Below, one piece after another: positions 29,754 through 39,860 of a DNA stretch of 64,000 nucleotides. The notes below the pieces were generated by a model. The model did not search any database and was not told the origin of the DNA. It saw nothing but the letters and a program-made list of their open reading frames with translations. The translations under genes were made by a program, and so were the position numbers. The DNA comes from Amoebidium appalachense (lineage: Eukaryota > Ichthyosporea): assembly GCA_963693365.1 (NCBI GenBank), contig CAVNZM010000002.1, positions 3,782,001-3,846,000 on the forward strand. The letters are read 5' to 3'. Positions within the stretch are counted from its first letter, which is position 1. Each line of letters starts with the position of its first letter.

Positions 29754-31662
29754 TACCGGAGTGTGGACGTGCTAAAAGAGTAACAGTGTCATCTGATTGC
29801 AAGGGAATAAACATGGCCACCTCCGTACCAGGGCCTAGGTACACATGATGGTCCGATGTGTTAGTCAACAACACCTTGCATTCGTATTCGTCCTCGATCA
29901 CACTTTCTTCGCTAGTGGAGAGGGGGGGTTCGTTATTCGAAATTCGAGCTAAACTGGTGACACTGCATGCTGTTGTGTAAGCCCGTGAATTAAGTGGACC
30001 ACATGGAACCACTGTGCCCATACAACAGTCTAAAGTTCGTGGTGGTGGTGCGCCGGCAGCGAGTTTTATTTTACACGTTGCGATATTTGACGCATCTACC
30101 GGGAGGTGAATACCTGTGGTGGTAATTAATACGCGAGAAACAGCTGTCTCCTCCGCACTCCCACGCAACCACCACACCGGAATACTGCACCTGCGATTTC
30201 CCTTAGCATACATGAACGAAAGTTCTGCAGCACCGTAATCAATTCGTCCCTGTTGTGGCCCCATGAAATCCAACACCTAATAAGGCATCATATGGTAGAT
30301 TATCAATCACATGCCATCTGTGCACCACTAGAGCAGATTCGTTGGGAATGGCGAGAGTGAGAGATATACTTCCTTGGCATGTCATTTCGTTACTTTGTGC
30401 ATCCAGTGTTGGAGTACACTGGTACTCCCGGCTAGCAATGTCTGTTAGAGAAAGTTTCTGAGCAATTGAATAACTGTTTCAACACTCACTCGAGTGCATA
30501 GAGCTTTTGTTTACGGTCATATTCATATATGGTAGTTATATGTTTGAGCCAAAACTGTACCAATGACGAGCTTCACTAGCAACGTGCTAATTGTGCTCAT
30601 TAATTAATATTCCCGGTTCAGATGATGTCATGTCTATATTTGCCACAGGATTCTATTCTTAGAGTGGTAGTGTGCTTTATTCCCGGATATTCTCAGAATA
30701 TTTTTAGTTGTGTGAAGCAATATTTACGTTTAACTGCAATTGGTGTGTTAAACACGTTTATTTGTGTGCTTTAGTGCAAGTTAACTAGCCACTCAACGTG
30801 CACAGTTAACTTTTATATCTTTAACGACTTGTTTTCATTGTGCTCTCTTTTCGGCCATGCTGTACATGGCCCACCACCAGGGTGCACACGAGGCCACCAT
30901 GAGGTGGCCAACGACTATATAAAGCAGTGCCTCCCATGTCACAAACATGGGAAGCAGAACGTTTGATTTACACTTTTCTACTGTCGTTTCCAGTGCACAA
31001 AACACATAGACTAGTTACCCATCATACACGACACTATGTCTGACAACTTACAGTTGCAGCAACTAGTCCAACTACTGGAGCAGAGGTTGGCCTCACAAGA
31101 TGCAATCATTTCTGACTTACAGAAGGAACAACGTGCACTAGAACTAGCTTCTATGAACACAATGTCCAACATCCAGTACACTAAAATTAGGAACATGCTG
31201 AATTCGTTTTCTTGCCACTACAGGGAGAGATTCGTAAAATGCTGTGCTTATACAGCTATGGCTAGCACCAGAGTCGACAACTACTGTGACTAGCTTCCCA
31301 TGCACATACATTCGCGCAAGTGTGGCTGTGCATTTATTTTCGTGGGTTAATGTGCACACAGTGGCATTTTCATGCCGTGGTTCTGCAATGGAGGAGTGCA
31401 CACGGTCAGCAAAATGCACATTTTTCTTTTTGCGCGGGGGCGGGGTGTGCGTGTGCATGGGGGGGTCAGTACACGGGGGTAACTGTTCGTGGGGGGGTGG
31501 GGCACATGCAGATTCGTGGGAGGGCTCCGAGACAACAGAAATTTCCGCACCAGTAGATTTATTTTGCAATTTATCTGCCAGAGGGGAACACAGTTCCAGC
31601 TCTGCTATTAAATCAAATACATTATGTTCTACTGGGGAGAGACCAGTCCCTTGCCCGCCTTC
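29692..31662 (-). pseudogene. Chromovirus protease region, interrupted
   Basis: The frame in phase with Gag runs through the UAG at 31663-31665 and reaches the aspartic protease motif VVVDSGASHSCIS near 31250-31290. Coding stops resembling the element at about 31190, resumes at about 30476 (QKLSLTDIASREYQC) and reaches the protease end YDALLG near 30276. One extra base there shifts the frame into a segment ending at 29692, and the main Pol frame then differs again. One foreign insertion and two frame changes therefore separate protease from RT. Confidence 0.8.
30476..31190 (+). mobile_element. Foreign insert in the chromovirus protease: 5' end of another element
   Basis: Boundaries are approximate, set by where protease coding stops and resumes on the minus strand. 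On the plus strand the insert has a TATATAA box near 30915, a leader, and an ATG at 31036 opening a frame that begins MSDNLQLQQLVQLLEQR. That start is coiled-coil-like, as in many Gag or ORF1 proteins, and is cut after about 50 codons. It looks like promoter, leader and first codons of an unrelated retroelement. I cannot define a target duplication. Confidence 0.5.
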
Positions 31663-33663
31663 CTATTCTACACGTGCTCTCTTGAACTTGGCCCGATTAG
31701 CCTCAATCTCTGCCTTGCGGGTTCCCTTCTTAAAGTTGGGGTCGTACTTGGGGCAAATTGGTGACCCCCCAAAGTGCCCCTTCTGCTTGCAGGAGTGGCA
31801 TTCGAATTTGAGGGCCGGGCACGTCTTGCCTTCGGCGTGGCTGCCGTACTTGCACCCACGGTTGCAGGGGGTGGTGCCCATGCGCGAAAAAATAGACGGC
31901 TTCTCGCTGGCACCAGATCCACCACCGGGTTGCTGTTTTGTGGGGGGTTTCTGTGTTAGAATGGTGGATGGGGTTCGTGTGTGCCTGTCTCTTTCTTTTT
32001 CTGCGAGATAGGCAACAACGCCAGACAGGGTCAATTCTTCTTCTTTTCGTGTTTGTCTGAGTTGATATTTGCGAAATGCTTGTTCGTCTTCCCCACCCAA
32101 TCGGTGAGACAAATCCAAAATTTGGTGTGCCTCAGACTTAAGGGGGTACACACGTGCCCACAAACGCGCATGCCTGCTTGCAAATTCGGCCACCTTTTGC
32201 TTGCCTTGTTTGAGTGCATTTAATTCGGCACTGAGTGCCTCTTGCACACGCTGGTCGTGAAATTTCGTAACTAGTGCATGTGCAAATGCATCAAACGTGA
32301 GTTCTCCCTGTGTCCTGGTAAAATTCGTGTACCACACACGGGCGGGGGAAGCAAGAGGAAAGCACTGCACCGCCCAGCGAACAGCAAGTGTGGGGGGGAC
32401 CCCTGCAATGCAAAACATCTGCTGGGAAAATTCGTGCAGCCATTCAATCACCGTGCATTTATCCTGCAAGTCACCCTTGTATTCTGGTAGTTTCAATGCA
32501 GCCAAGATGGGGCCGTATTCGGATGCATGCAACTGGCGGAGAGGGTGCAACCACAGTTTTTCGTGCTCTGCAAAGTGCTTGTTCAATATAGACCCAGCCT
32601 TACCTCCTGAGCCTGTGCTGACATCAGAGCCTCTCGGGCGACTTGGCGTGCCTGCCAGTCCACCTGCAGACGCCAGAGGGGATCCTGCAAGGGGGATTTC
32701 GTTAAATACGGGTGCTTTAGGCTGGTCGAAGTGATCTTCTTCATGCACTTTCGCAGTCATGTGTTCGTTTTCGTTTGTGGGTGTGTCTTCGTAACTTTGT
32801 TCGTGTTTTTCTTCATTTTCAGCATCAGAATCAGTGTAGCTGAGTGTGCGCGCAAGCACATCCTTATATGTAAATTTAGTGGGGGGTGCGGGAGGTGCAA
32901 TTACCTTGGGATCAGTGCACCCAGATGGGACCGGGGACAAAGGCTTCTTGCCTGTGGTGGGTGGGGGAGGACGGGGGGTGGTGGGCACCGTCGTATTTTT
33001 CACACGTGCCTCAGCCACCAACTGTGCTTCCCGCTCCAACTCAGACCATTTCGCGGACGTGCACAACATTCTAGACAGTGTGGTGTCTTCCATCTGCGAA
33101 ATCTCACTGTAAATCTGCGCGACATCAGCTTCGAGGTCCATCACAGGCCGCCCAGCATCGATTGCAGTTTGAATGGCACGTCTCAGAGTTTCAATACGAT
33201 AGAACTTGGAGAGAACACGGCCCCGCACCTCTGCCAGAGCTGTGGCAGTGTCCCGGTCTTGTTTCGTTTTTTCCTTCGTTGCTACTTGAAGTTCGTTCGT
33301 GTGTTTGTTGGTGTTCGTGTGTTCGTTGGTGTTCGTATGTTCGTTGGTTTTCGTGTGTTCGTTGCGCTTCGTTTTGTCTTTGGGTTTCGTGCTTTCGTTG
33401 GGCTTCGTTTGTTCGTTGCCAGTGGGCTTCGTAGTTGCCTTTGTGTTCGTGTGTGTGTTGGGTTTTGTGATCGTGTTCGGTTTCTGGGGAGCACGAGGCT
33501 GTGTAGGGGGAGGGGTGGGGAGTGTTTTCGTGCCCTGCCCCGGAGTCTTGGCTTTCTTCTGCGTTGGGGGCGGCGGTTTGACTGCGGTAGGCTTCTTGGT
33601 GTCACGTGTCAGTTTGCTTTCATTGTCCGAGAGTACAGGGTAGTCGTCAAATTCGCCCGCCAT
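31663..33663 (-). CDS. gag: Chromovirus Gag
   Basis: A 666-aa frame starting 35 bp past the 18-base primer-binding site. The N-terminal third is Lys/Thr/Asn-rich with repeated KTNEHTN-type units. A capsid-like helical region follows (about 375-560), then a Cys/His zinc knuckle CHSCKQKGHFGGSPIC near the C-terminus, expected to bind element RNA. It ends at a single UAG followed in the same frame by open sequence into the protease, which suggests Gag-Pol is made by stop readthrough rather than frameshifting. Confidence 0.93.
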   Translation of the reverse strand: MAGEFDDYPVLSDNESKLTRDTKKPTAVKPPPPTQKKAKTPGQGTKTLPTPPPTQPRAPQKPNTITKPNTHTNTKATTKPTGNEQTKPNESTKPKDKTKRNEHTKTNEHTNTNEHTNTNKHTNELQVATKEKTKQDRDTATALAEVRGRVLSKFYRIETLRRAIQTAIDAGRPVMDLEADVAQIYSEISQMEDTTLSRMLCTSAKWSELEREAQLVAEARVKNTTVPTTPRPPPPTTGKKPLSPVPSGCTDPKVIAPPAPPTKFTYKDVLARTLSYTDSDAENEEKHEQSYEDTPTNENEHMTAKVHEEDHFDQPKAPVFNEIPLAGSPLASAGGLAGTPSRPRGSDVSTGSGGKAGSILNKHFAEHEKLWLHPLRQLHASEYGPILAALKLPEYKGDLQDKCTVIEWLHEFSQQMFCIAGVPPTLAVRWAVQCFPLASPARVWYTNFTRTQGELTFDAFAHALVTKFHDQRVQEALSAELNALKQGKQKVAEFASRHARLWARVYPLKSEAHQILDLSHRLGGEDEQAFRKYQLRQTRKEEELTLSGVVAYLAEKERDRHTRTPSTILTQKPPTKQQPGGGSGASEKPSIFSRMGTTPCNRGCKYGSHAEGKTCPALKFECHSCKQKGHFGGSPICPKYDPNFKKGTRKAEIEANRAKFKRARVE

Positions 33664-33697
33664 GGTTGAAGAGATTCTTGAAAGATGTGAGATTCTG

Positions 33698-33715
33698 GAA
33701 CTGCGCGGTCGCCAA
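33698..33715 (-). promoter_or_regulatory. Primer-binding site of the chromovirus
   Basis: Immediately inside the 5' LTR the element strand reads TTGGCGACCGCGCAG. The TGG start fits pairing with a tRNA 3' CCA end. The same sequence lies at 55702 in the non-autonomous element. Confidence 0.8.
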
Positions 33716-34325
33716 TGTAAACAGTTGAACTAGTTGGGATAAGGCAGAGAACAACTGAATCAGAATAAAGACAGAGAACGGGTAGTAAGGCACACGCGGC
33801 CAGGTTACTATTTAATGTGCTCGTTCAGAGTGATCCCCCGTACTGGGACGGCTTGTTTATATAGCCCCCAGGTTCCGGATCATCTGGATGGGTGGCATTG
33901 ATGCCTTCGTGACTTCTGACCAGTCAGAAGAGTGCGGTCGTCTTTATGTGCACACAGTGCACCAATAACATGAAGCTAACTAAAAGGATAACTTTGTGGC
34001 AAATGATTGGTCAATACTTAAGCCCGTTTAGGTTTATGCAACTGGGCCTGATTTCCTTATTGGTTCCGTTCGTTTAGCTATAGATGTCGCCTCCGTAGTG
34101 GATGAGACTTGCATTCCTATCCTAGCGGTTCTCGAATTCTATTGGTTCATACTGACTGCACGGCCACTGCATATTGCCGGCGCCGCGGCTCAGTCGTGAG
34201 CCGCAGCCCGCGGCTGTCGCGTGTGATATTGATCTGATCATATGTACACAATATCTACGTGATCACTATGATATGTACAGTATATTCGTAATAGTAAACA
34301 TGTACGGCGTGTACAGATGTTTACA
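33716..34325 (-). repeat. 5' LTR of the chromovirus
   Basis: 610 bp, TGTAAACA ... TGTTTACA in the element sense. It contains a CTATATAA box near 33856-33863 that would act as the element promoter. Confidence 0.95.
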
Positions 34326-34608
34326 CTAGCAGCTTATGATTGTTGGATGGTAAACATTTTTTTTCTTAGCTAAGTGAGCTTTAGAAACTTTCAGAACGCC
34401 GTCCAACTCCATAATGACCGTCGTAGGCGCCCGGCAGGCTCTCCCACCTACCGAACGTTTTCGTTTTGACGGTCAACAGCCTTCCATGCAGCAACATGTA
34501 CAATCGAAAAACATCGCCTTAGACTAAGCGCAACACCTATTCACAATACATTACCCATTTAAAATAACACCACACCACTCCGTAGAAACACAATCATTGA
34601 TAACAACC

Positions 34609-35728
34609 ATGCCGAAACTTTCGGTTGATACAGTACTGGCAGAACTTGCCCTCGTTAAGAAACAGCTAGATGAGCGCCGGCTAGCTGTTACCACTCAAGA
34701 ACATGATAGAAAAACTCCAAACAGAAAATACCCAACTCAAGCTCACGATTGATTCACTCACAGCCCAGCTAAACATTAGTGGATCGCAAAACCCCAAAAC
34801 TCATGAGCAAACATCTCGCGATGGAGACATTTCCACCCCAACACAAAACAACACAGGACCGGAAGCACAGCTCCCGGCAGAGTTCCTAGAATATGTGAAC
34901 TCTCGTAAAACACCCGAGCTCCGCCAAATTGCCAAGGAAACTTATGCCAGCATTCTTGCAGGCAACGAGTACCGCCGCAACTCCCCTCCCAAACCGCCGG
35001 CTAAGGGGAACACCCAAGCAAACGGTAACATCAACATCCCACCCAAATACGAGAGGGTGTATTTCAAAGTCAAGCACGGCTGACGCCCACACAGGGCCAT
35101 GTGGTCCATCTTCAAGGCTCTCGGCTTCCGGTGCTCTCGCATCCTTTGTCTGTCCTTCATTGGATACGATGTGCTGGAAGTAGCAGTACGCCGGGGCGAC
35201 TATAACCGTGCGTTCATCCGTGACGCGACAAAGGCCCGGTGTGGAAGCTCCTTCACCCACCTCCCAAGCTACGACCCATGCGCGCCGGAAAACATTCAGA
35301 AAGCAGACAAAGAACGTAAAGTGTCTGCTAAGAATGCGTGCGCCACACGTTGTCGTGTACGCATCAGCAAGGCAAAAGAGTTCCTCGCAAAGTTGGAAAA
35401 CGATGCTACGAGCGTGATAGACATGGACACGAAGGAACCAATGTTTTCTGGTGAGAAACTGCTCGAGCGCAAACGCCGATGCGAGATGGAAATCGAGCAC
35501 TTCTGCGAACTGCTCGCGCTGGCGGAAGGTCGTGCATACGACCCCGTAAGCGACAAGTGGGAACCAACGACCAACCCCACAGGTGTCGGACCAAACCGAT
35601 GCCTAATTTATCCTTCTTCTTCTGGAATGCTCCGACACTGGGCCCCCAAAAGGGCCTCCCCCCCGGGACACTCGACGATAAAATCAGCTACATACAACAA
35701 CAGACAAACAACCACACGTTTACAGTGA
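34609..35728 (+). pseudogene. LINE ORF1 (coiled coil, RNA-binding type), broken
   Basis: Begins MPKLSVDTVLAELALVKKQL, changes frame near 34680-34700 into a coiled-coil segment (EKLQTENTQLKLTIDSLTAQ), meets an in-frame UGA at 35081-35083, then continues in the same frame to 35728. The part after the stop has LCLSFIGYDVLEVAV, a pattern seen in ORF1 proteins of fungal and protist LINEs. One frameshift and one nonsense codon make it inactive as read. Confidence 0.65.
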
Positions 35729-36371
35729 TTTGCGAAACACAGTTTAAAAACCACCACAAATTCAACTCTACATTGGTCGACACATCCACACACCCCGGTT
35801 ACGCAAAAAACCGAGGCATTATTGTACTTGCCGCACCACACGTGAGAGTGAAGTGCAAACCGCTAGCAAAAACGGAATTCTCGGTTTCTATAGAGTTTGT
35901 TTCTAATGTTTTTACTTTTGTATATTGCCCACCATCTATGTCGGTTGCCGAATTGACTCACGAGTTGTCACAGTTACCAATGTCCACTGTTATTTTAGGT
36001 GAATTTAACACGCAACTCCACAACACACACACTGCAAGTGACTGTCGGGTACCCATCTAAGCCCCCGGAGCGTGCTATCCCTTTAGCAAGGTATGTCCAA
36101 AGTCACACTTTGCGGTTCCCTCAAATATCCCATGCCCACAACACCAACTGGGGAGTGGCCTTTTGGCCATCAACCATGTCAAAACTCTCTCTCCCTCCTA
36201 ACCTCTCTAGGTCATCTGACCACTCTCCTATCCTTTTCCTACCTAAGATCTCCCTTGATCTGCTCCCCCCTCCTCCTCCCACCTTTCGCCTCCGTCTATC
36301 CCAGCTTAAGTCACAGTGGGGTAGAGTTGATGTATGTGTATGCTATGCAACGAAACACCCTATATATATGC
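35599..36371 (+). pseudogene. LINE ORF2 apurinic-type endonuclease domain, truncated
   Basis: Starts MPNLSFFFWNAPTLG, with the catalytic-type segments VICETQF and GEFNTQL (Glu where GDFN is usual). The frame breaks near 36050 and a later frame carries the SDHSP motif of these endonucleases at about 36211-36225. The domain identifies the element as an AP-endonuclease LINE. No reverse transcriptase follows. Confidence 0.7.
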
Positions 36372-36567
36372 GGGGTTTACGCTGTTTACTCGAGGCAAAG
36401 AGAACCAGTCTCAGGTATGGGGGGGGGGGGGTTTGCTCGGAATATCCCCTCAGCGGTATATCATGATCACGTACATAGATGTCGGGTGGTGACTATATAT
36501 CAGGGTTTACTTTCTCTACGAGACACCATAAAGACTACAAGGAGAAATCAATTAGTTGGGGTTCCCC

Positions 36568-36569
<2 letters not shown>

Positions 36570-36603
<34 letters not shown>
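36570..36603 (-). repeat. Poly-A (plus-strand T run) in the LINE 3' region
   Basis: A run of about 34 T on the plus strand, followed by a (GT)n array at 36642-36706 that lies between it and the ORF2 stop. The same arrangement is present at 62427-62463 in copy 2. Confidence 0.85.
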
Positions 36604-36607
<4 letters not shown>

Positions 36608-36639
36608 GGGCTCCCCTCGGGACACTCGGTATCAGCTGG

Positions 36640-36710
<71 letters not shown>

Positions 36711-36714
36711 TGCG

Positions 36715-39008
36715 CTATAATTTTGTAGTGATGTGTTTCTCAAGCCAATCAATACATCTAATAAACAGGTCGTAGTTACGCGTGTTTAGTATAAAATCAA
36801 GGATCATGTTGTAATTTACAGGTAGGCTATCTTTCTGGGTGTCTGTTGTGAATGTGACGTGTGTGTGTTGCGGTATTATGTGGTCTATCAAACTACATTT
36901 GGCGATACATGACCGGTTAAACTGGTGTGTGTGTGTGTTGTTTGGGCATGCAAATGATGCCACCTTATACTTATTAGATCTCCACTGTATAGCACGTGTA
37001 CAGTAAAAGCGTGGTAATTGATCAATAATACCATCAGCTAGAGAAAGACCAGTTCTACAGGAAGGTAATATGTATTTAGGTGTTATACACTTGCGAGTGC
37101 CATATTTGGCAATATGGTTGAGGCGGTCAGTATATATAAAACGAGACATAAGGCTTAGTTTTTCAAGGTGTATGCTTTCATCGGGTCTAGTGTCGTGTGG
37201 TATCTTTTTCCATTTGTTATATTGCGTGATTATCTTGTGATTGTGTACATGTTTAATAAGTAAGTGGCAGTCCAAAGTCACACACACACTATTGCGGGGT
37301 TTATTTGTATTTGTGCCCAGGGGAGAAGGGGAGAGAGAGGGGAGGAAAGAGGGGAGAGGTGAGGAGGGGACAGGTCGGATAGAGAAGAGAGGGTGGGAGG
37401 GCAAATACTTCTTTAAGCGGCTTATGTGCTTATTGAATTTCAGCGCGAGATAGGATACTCTAGCAGCTATTGGGACCAGACCATATATCGAGAGCGTTAC
37501 AGGCCCAGGTTTACAACAGTTGTTAGATAGAAAGGAGGCAACTTCTGCTTCAAGGAAATTTGCCAAGGGTTTAAGCGCTCTAGTTCTCTCTTTCTTGATC
37601 CAAGCGGCGAGAAGGGGTAAACCATATTCACATGCCGGGAAGACAAAAGTGCGAATAAATGTAAGTCTAATAGAAGGATGGAGGGGTGTGTCTTTAAAAA
37701 TATTAGCCGAGAAGAAAGCTAACCGCTTACGAGCCAACTCTACCCTCTTTTCGACCATATGGGGAAACATAACACCAACAGAATCAACCGGAACACCAAG
37801 ATATTTGTATTCTGGAACTATAGGTACAGGTTTAGATGATAATGTAAATGTGTGTAAATTGTTAGCTATATCAGGTACAAGAACACCACATTTGTCTATG
37901 TTAAGGATCATAAGGTTTGCCTTGCACCACTCTGACACTACATCGAACAATCTTTGCAGGCGTCTAGGGGTACGGGCAAGGAGGGACAGGACAGATCATC
38001 AGCATAGAGAAGTGCAGGCGGAAAGTTATTAATAGGGTCATCGTTTTCGGCGTAAATCTTGACAGCCAAATCATCTATAAATAGGTTAAACAAAAAGGGG
38101 CTAAGCAATGAACCCTGCAAGAGACCTCTAGTACGAGCAAAACCATATGAAAGATGCCCATTAACCACAGCTCTACCATAGGTTTGAGACAAGAGTGCTT
38201 CTAACAGAACACCAATGCAGTGTGGTACACCCCGTGCAGCAAGCTTTTCCCATAGGAGACCAGGGGAGACAGAATCGTAAGCAGTTTTCCAATCAATAAA
38301 GCCAACATATTGTGCACCAACTTGCATAGAATCGTGCAGTGCCATTATTTGAACATAACATGAATTGTTTTTACGAAAAGCGGATTGGCATGGGTGTATG
38401 TGAAGAATAGATTGAAACCTAGGGTGATGTGCAAATAACCTAAGTAAGCAAGCTTCAAAGAATCTACGAACAACCTGGGTTAGTGTAATGGGGCGAAAGG
38501 ATGATATGGGGCCCTCAGAGTCCTTCTTAACTATGGGGATCACTAAGGTATCTAACCAAGATGACGGGACATGTCCACATTTAACACACCAAGAAAAGAG
38601 AGAGCTTAACATGATAGTAAGATCAGGTTTAATAGCACGATCACTTTCCTTTTGTGGGTAGGAGGGAACAAGGATTTTAAGAAACCCAGCAGGGAGTCCA
38701 TCAGGTCCACAAGACTTACTAGAGCTATAACTAGATATCACAGACCATATGGCATCGGGACTGAAAAAGGGGAGGATCGATTCTATGGGGATAGATGGGT
38801 CTACAGGCCACACAATAGGTTTCTGAGCGGGGGTCCTATCTTTAAACAGTTCCGAGAAATACTTATCAGAGTCTATGAGGGGGTCTCCAGTGGTATCACC
38901 AATAATACGAGCAGGGGGGCCAAATCGATTCATACTAGCAAGCCGGCGCAAGCTTTCCTTTTGAGACAGGGGTTCACCTAGTCTAGCGGGAGTGGTGTTT
39001 GGTAACAA
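36715..39008 (-). pseudogene. LINE ORF2 reverse transcriptase, copy 1 (frameshifted)
   Basis: The upstream frame 37938-39008 has RT motifs SCGPDGLPAGFLK, FRPITLTQVVRRFFE, FIDWKTAYDSV, RGLLQGSLLSPFLFNLFIDD and the catalytic LLYADDL. Just after YADDL a 5-bp duplication (GGACA twice, near 37984-37993) shifts the frame. The rest (NIDKCGVLVP and the C-terminal region) continues in 36715-37950. Copy 2 lacks this duplication. The C-terminal part has no recognisable RNase H. Confidence 0.88.
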
Positions 39009-39027
39009 GAGAGCATCGGCCTATTAG

Positions 39028-39161
39028 AATCTGCACAAGCCAGACCAGATTCACATCTCGTACTAGATACATGCACTAACTTTATTGTTGATGATTTAAT
39101 AGATCTCGGTGATTATGCTGGTGGTGGTAGGAAGGAATATCCCGATGCTCTCTTGTTACCA
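39028..39161 (+). mobile_element. Inverted 5' segment of LINE copy 1
   Basis: Plus-strand codons here read as ORF2 sequence ending EYPDALLLP, which is the sequence immediately upstream of the minus-strand RT start (DALLLPNTTP). A 21-base stretch, CCGATGCTCTCTTG and on, is present in both orientations (39001-39019 side and 39142-39162 side). The geometry fits a twin-priming inversion at insertion. Confidence 0.75.
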
Positions 39162-39368
39162 AGGGGTTTACACACTTTTTATTGCGTGGACACTGCCGGA
39201 GGCCCAGGGGCGAAGACTTCCCCCGTTTTTTGGGCACAAGGACCTCACGGATCAATAAATTGATGACTGGGGGCTTGCCGTGGTTTACAACCATTGCAAG
39301 TTCACTTTCGCCCAAGGGGATGTCCCCCTAGAGGCAACACACGTCCCGGAGTAGTTTTTCATAGAAAA

Positions 39369-39860
39369 CGTGAATAATGATATATACCAGAGTGCACTGG
39401 AGTAACCTACAATAAACGTATTTACCGTTCACGTGGTTCCGAAGGCCGCCCTGGTTTTTTTCGCTATAGCTGGCCCCGTTCCAGCTGTGCACGCGTGGGC
39501 CGATCGTGCCAAAGGTATGTGCTACGTCATAGGGAGTCGAATTCCAATGACTCATCTAAAGGAATGTTATCGAGGGCACTTTTTTCTCAGCTCCGAATAT
39601 CTGCCGATAGGTTGCCGGCCGCTCAATTCCATAACCTCCGATAGCCCCAGATCACCGCGAGCCACCGCGGCGGCACCCCAGGGTAGCCGCGAATCCAGCC
39701 AATCACGAATTCTGTCCACTTGCCATACGATTATCTCCGATCGGTTTTCGGTCCTCAATCCGCAGATAATCGGGGTTAAATGAGTCAAAATGAGCCAACG
39801 GGCGCGGCGATTATCTGCGGGTACGGGGGGGTGTTTTTCGCAGAGTAGACACGCATGATG
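39369..39860 (+). repeat. Dispersed repeat family, copy 1, with 13-bp hairpin
   Basis: Shares about 480 bp with 46399 onward (starts CGTGAATAATGATATATACC in both). Near its end the arms CCGCAGATAATCG (39760-39772) and CGATTATCTGCGG (39808-39820) are perfect inverted repeats. Confidence 0.8.

Larger units (their letters stand above)
25312..34325 (-). mobile_element. Ty3/gypsy chromovirus LTR retrotransposon
   Basis: A 9014-bp element on the minus strand, flanked by the 5-bp target duplication CTAGC (25307-25311 and 34326-34330). LTRs are 610 bp each and I see a single difference between them, so insertion is recent. Order in the element sense: 5' LTR 33716-34325, PBS at 33715, Gag, in-frame stop, protease, RT, RNase H, integrase, chromodomain, polypurine tract, 3' LTR 25312-25921. 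The C-terminal chromodomain places it among chromoviruses. A foreign insert of about 0.7 kb interrupts the protease, and the frame changes twice between protease and RT, so this copy is probably not autonomous. Confidence 0.97.
34331..36371 (+). mobile_element. LINE 5' fragment (ORF1 and endonuclease)
   Basis: Plus-strand non-LTR element piece: leader, ORF1 from ATG 34609, and the start of ORF2 from ATG 35599, overlapping the end of ORF1. The sequence switches to the tail of the opposite-strand LINE at 36372, so RT is missing. It may belong to the same family as the neighbouring minus-strand LINE, which lacks this part, but the two do not overlap enough to prove it. Confidence 0.75.
36372..39163 (-). 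mobile_element. LINE copy 1, RT part, with 5' inversion
   Basis: Minus-strand non-LTR element. Its 3' end (left) matches 62229 onward nearly base for base, including a poly-T (poly-A in element sense) at about 36570-36603 and a further 200 bp beyond it. The 5' end carries an inverted segment at 39028-39161. The 9-mer GGGGTTTAC occurs at both outer edges (36372 and 39164) and may be a target duplication. Confidence 0.85.

Noticed and set aside
37241-38032. Plus-strand frames inside LINE copy 1 (and 63105-63866 in copy 2)
   Set aside because: They are antisense shadows of the reverse transcriptase, which has clear RT motifs.
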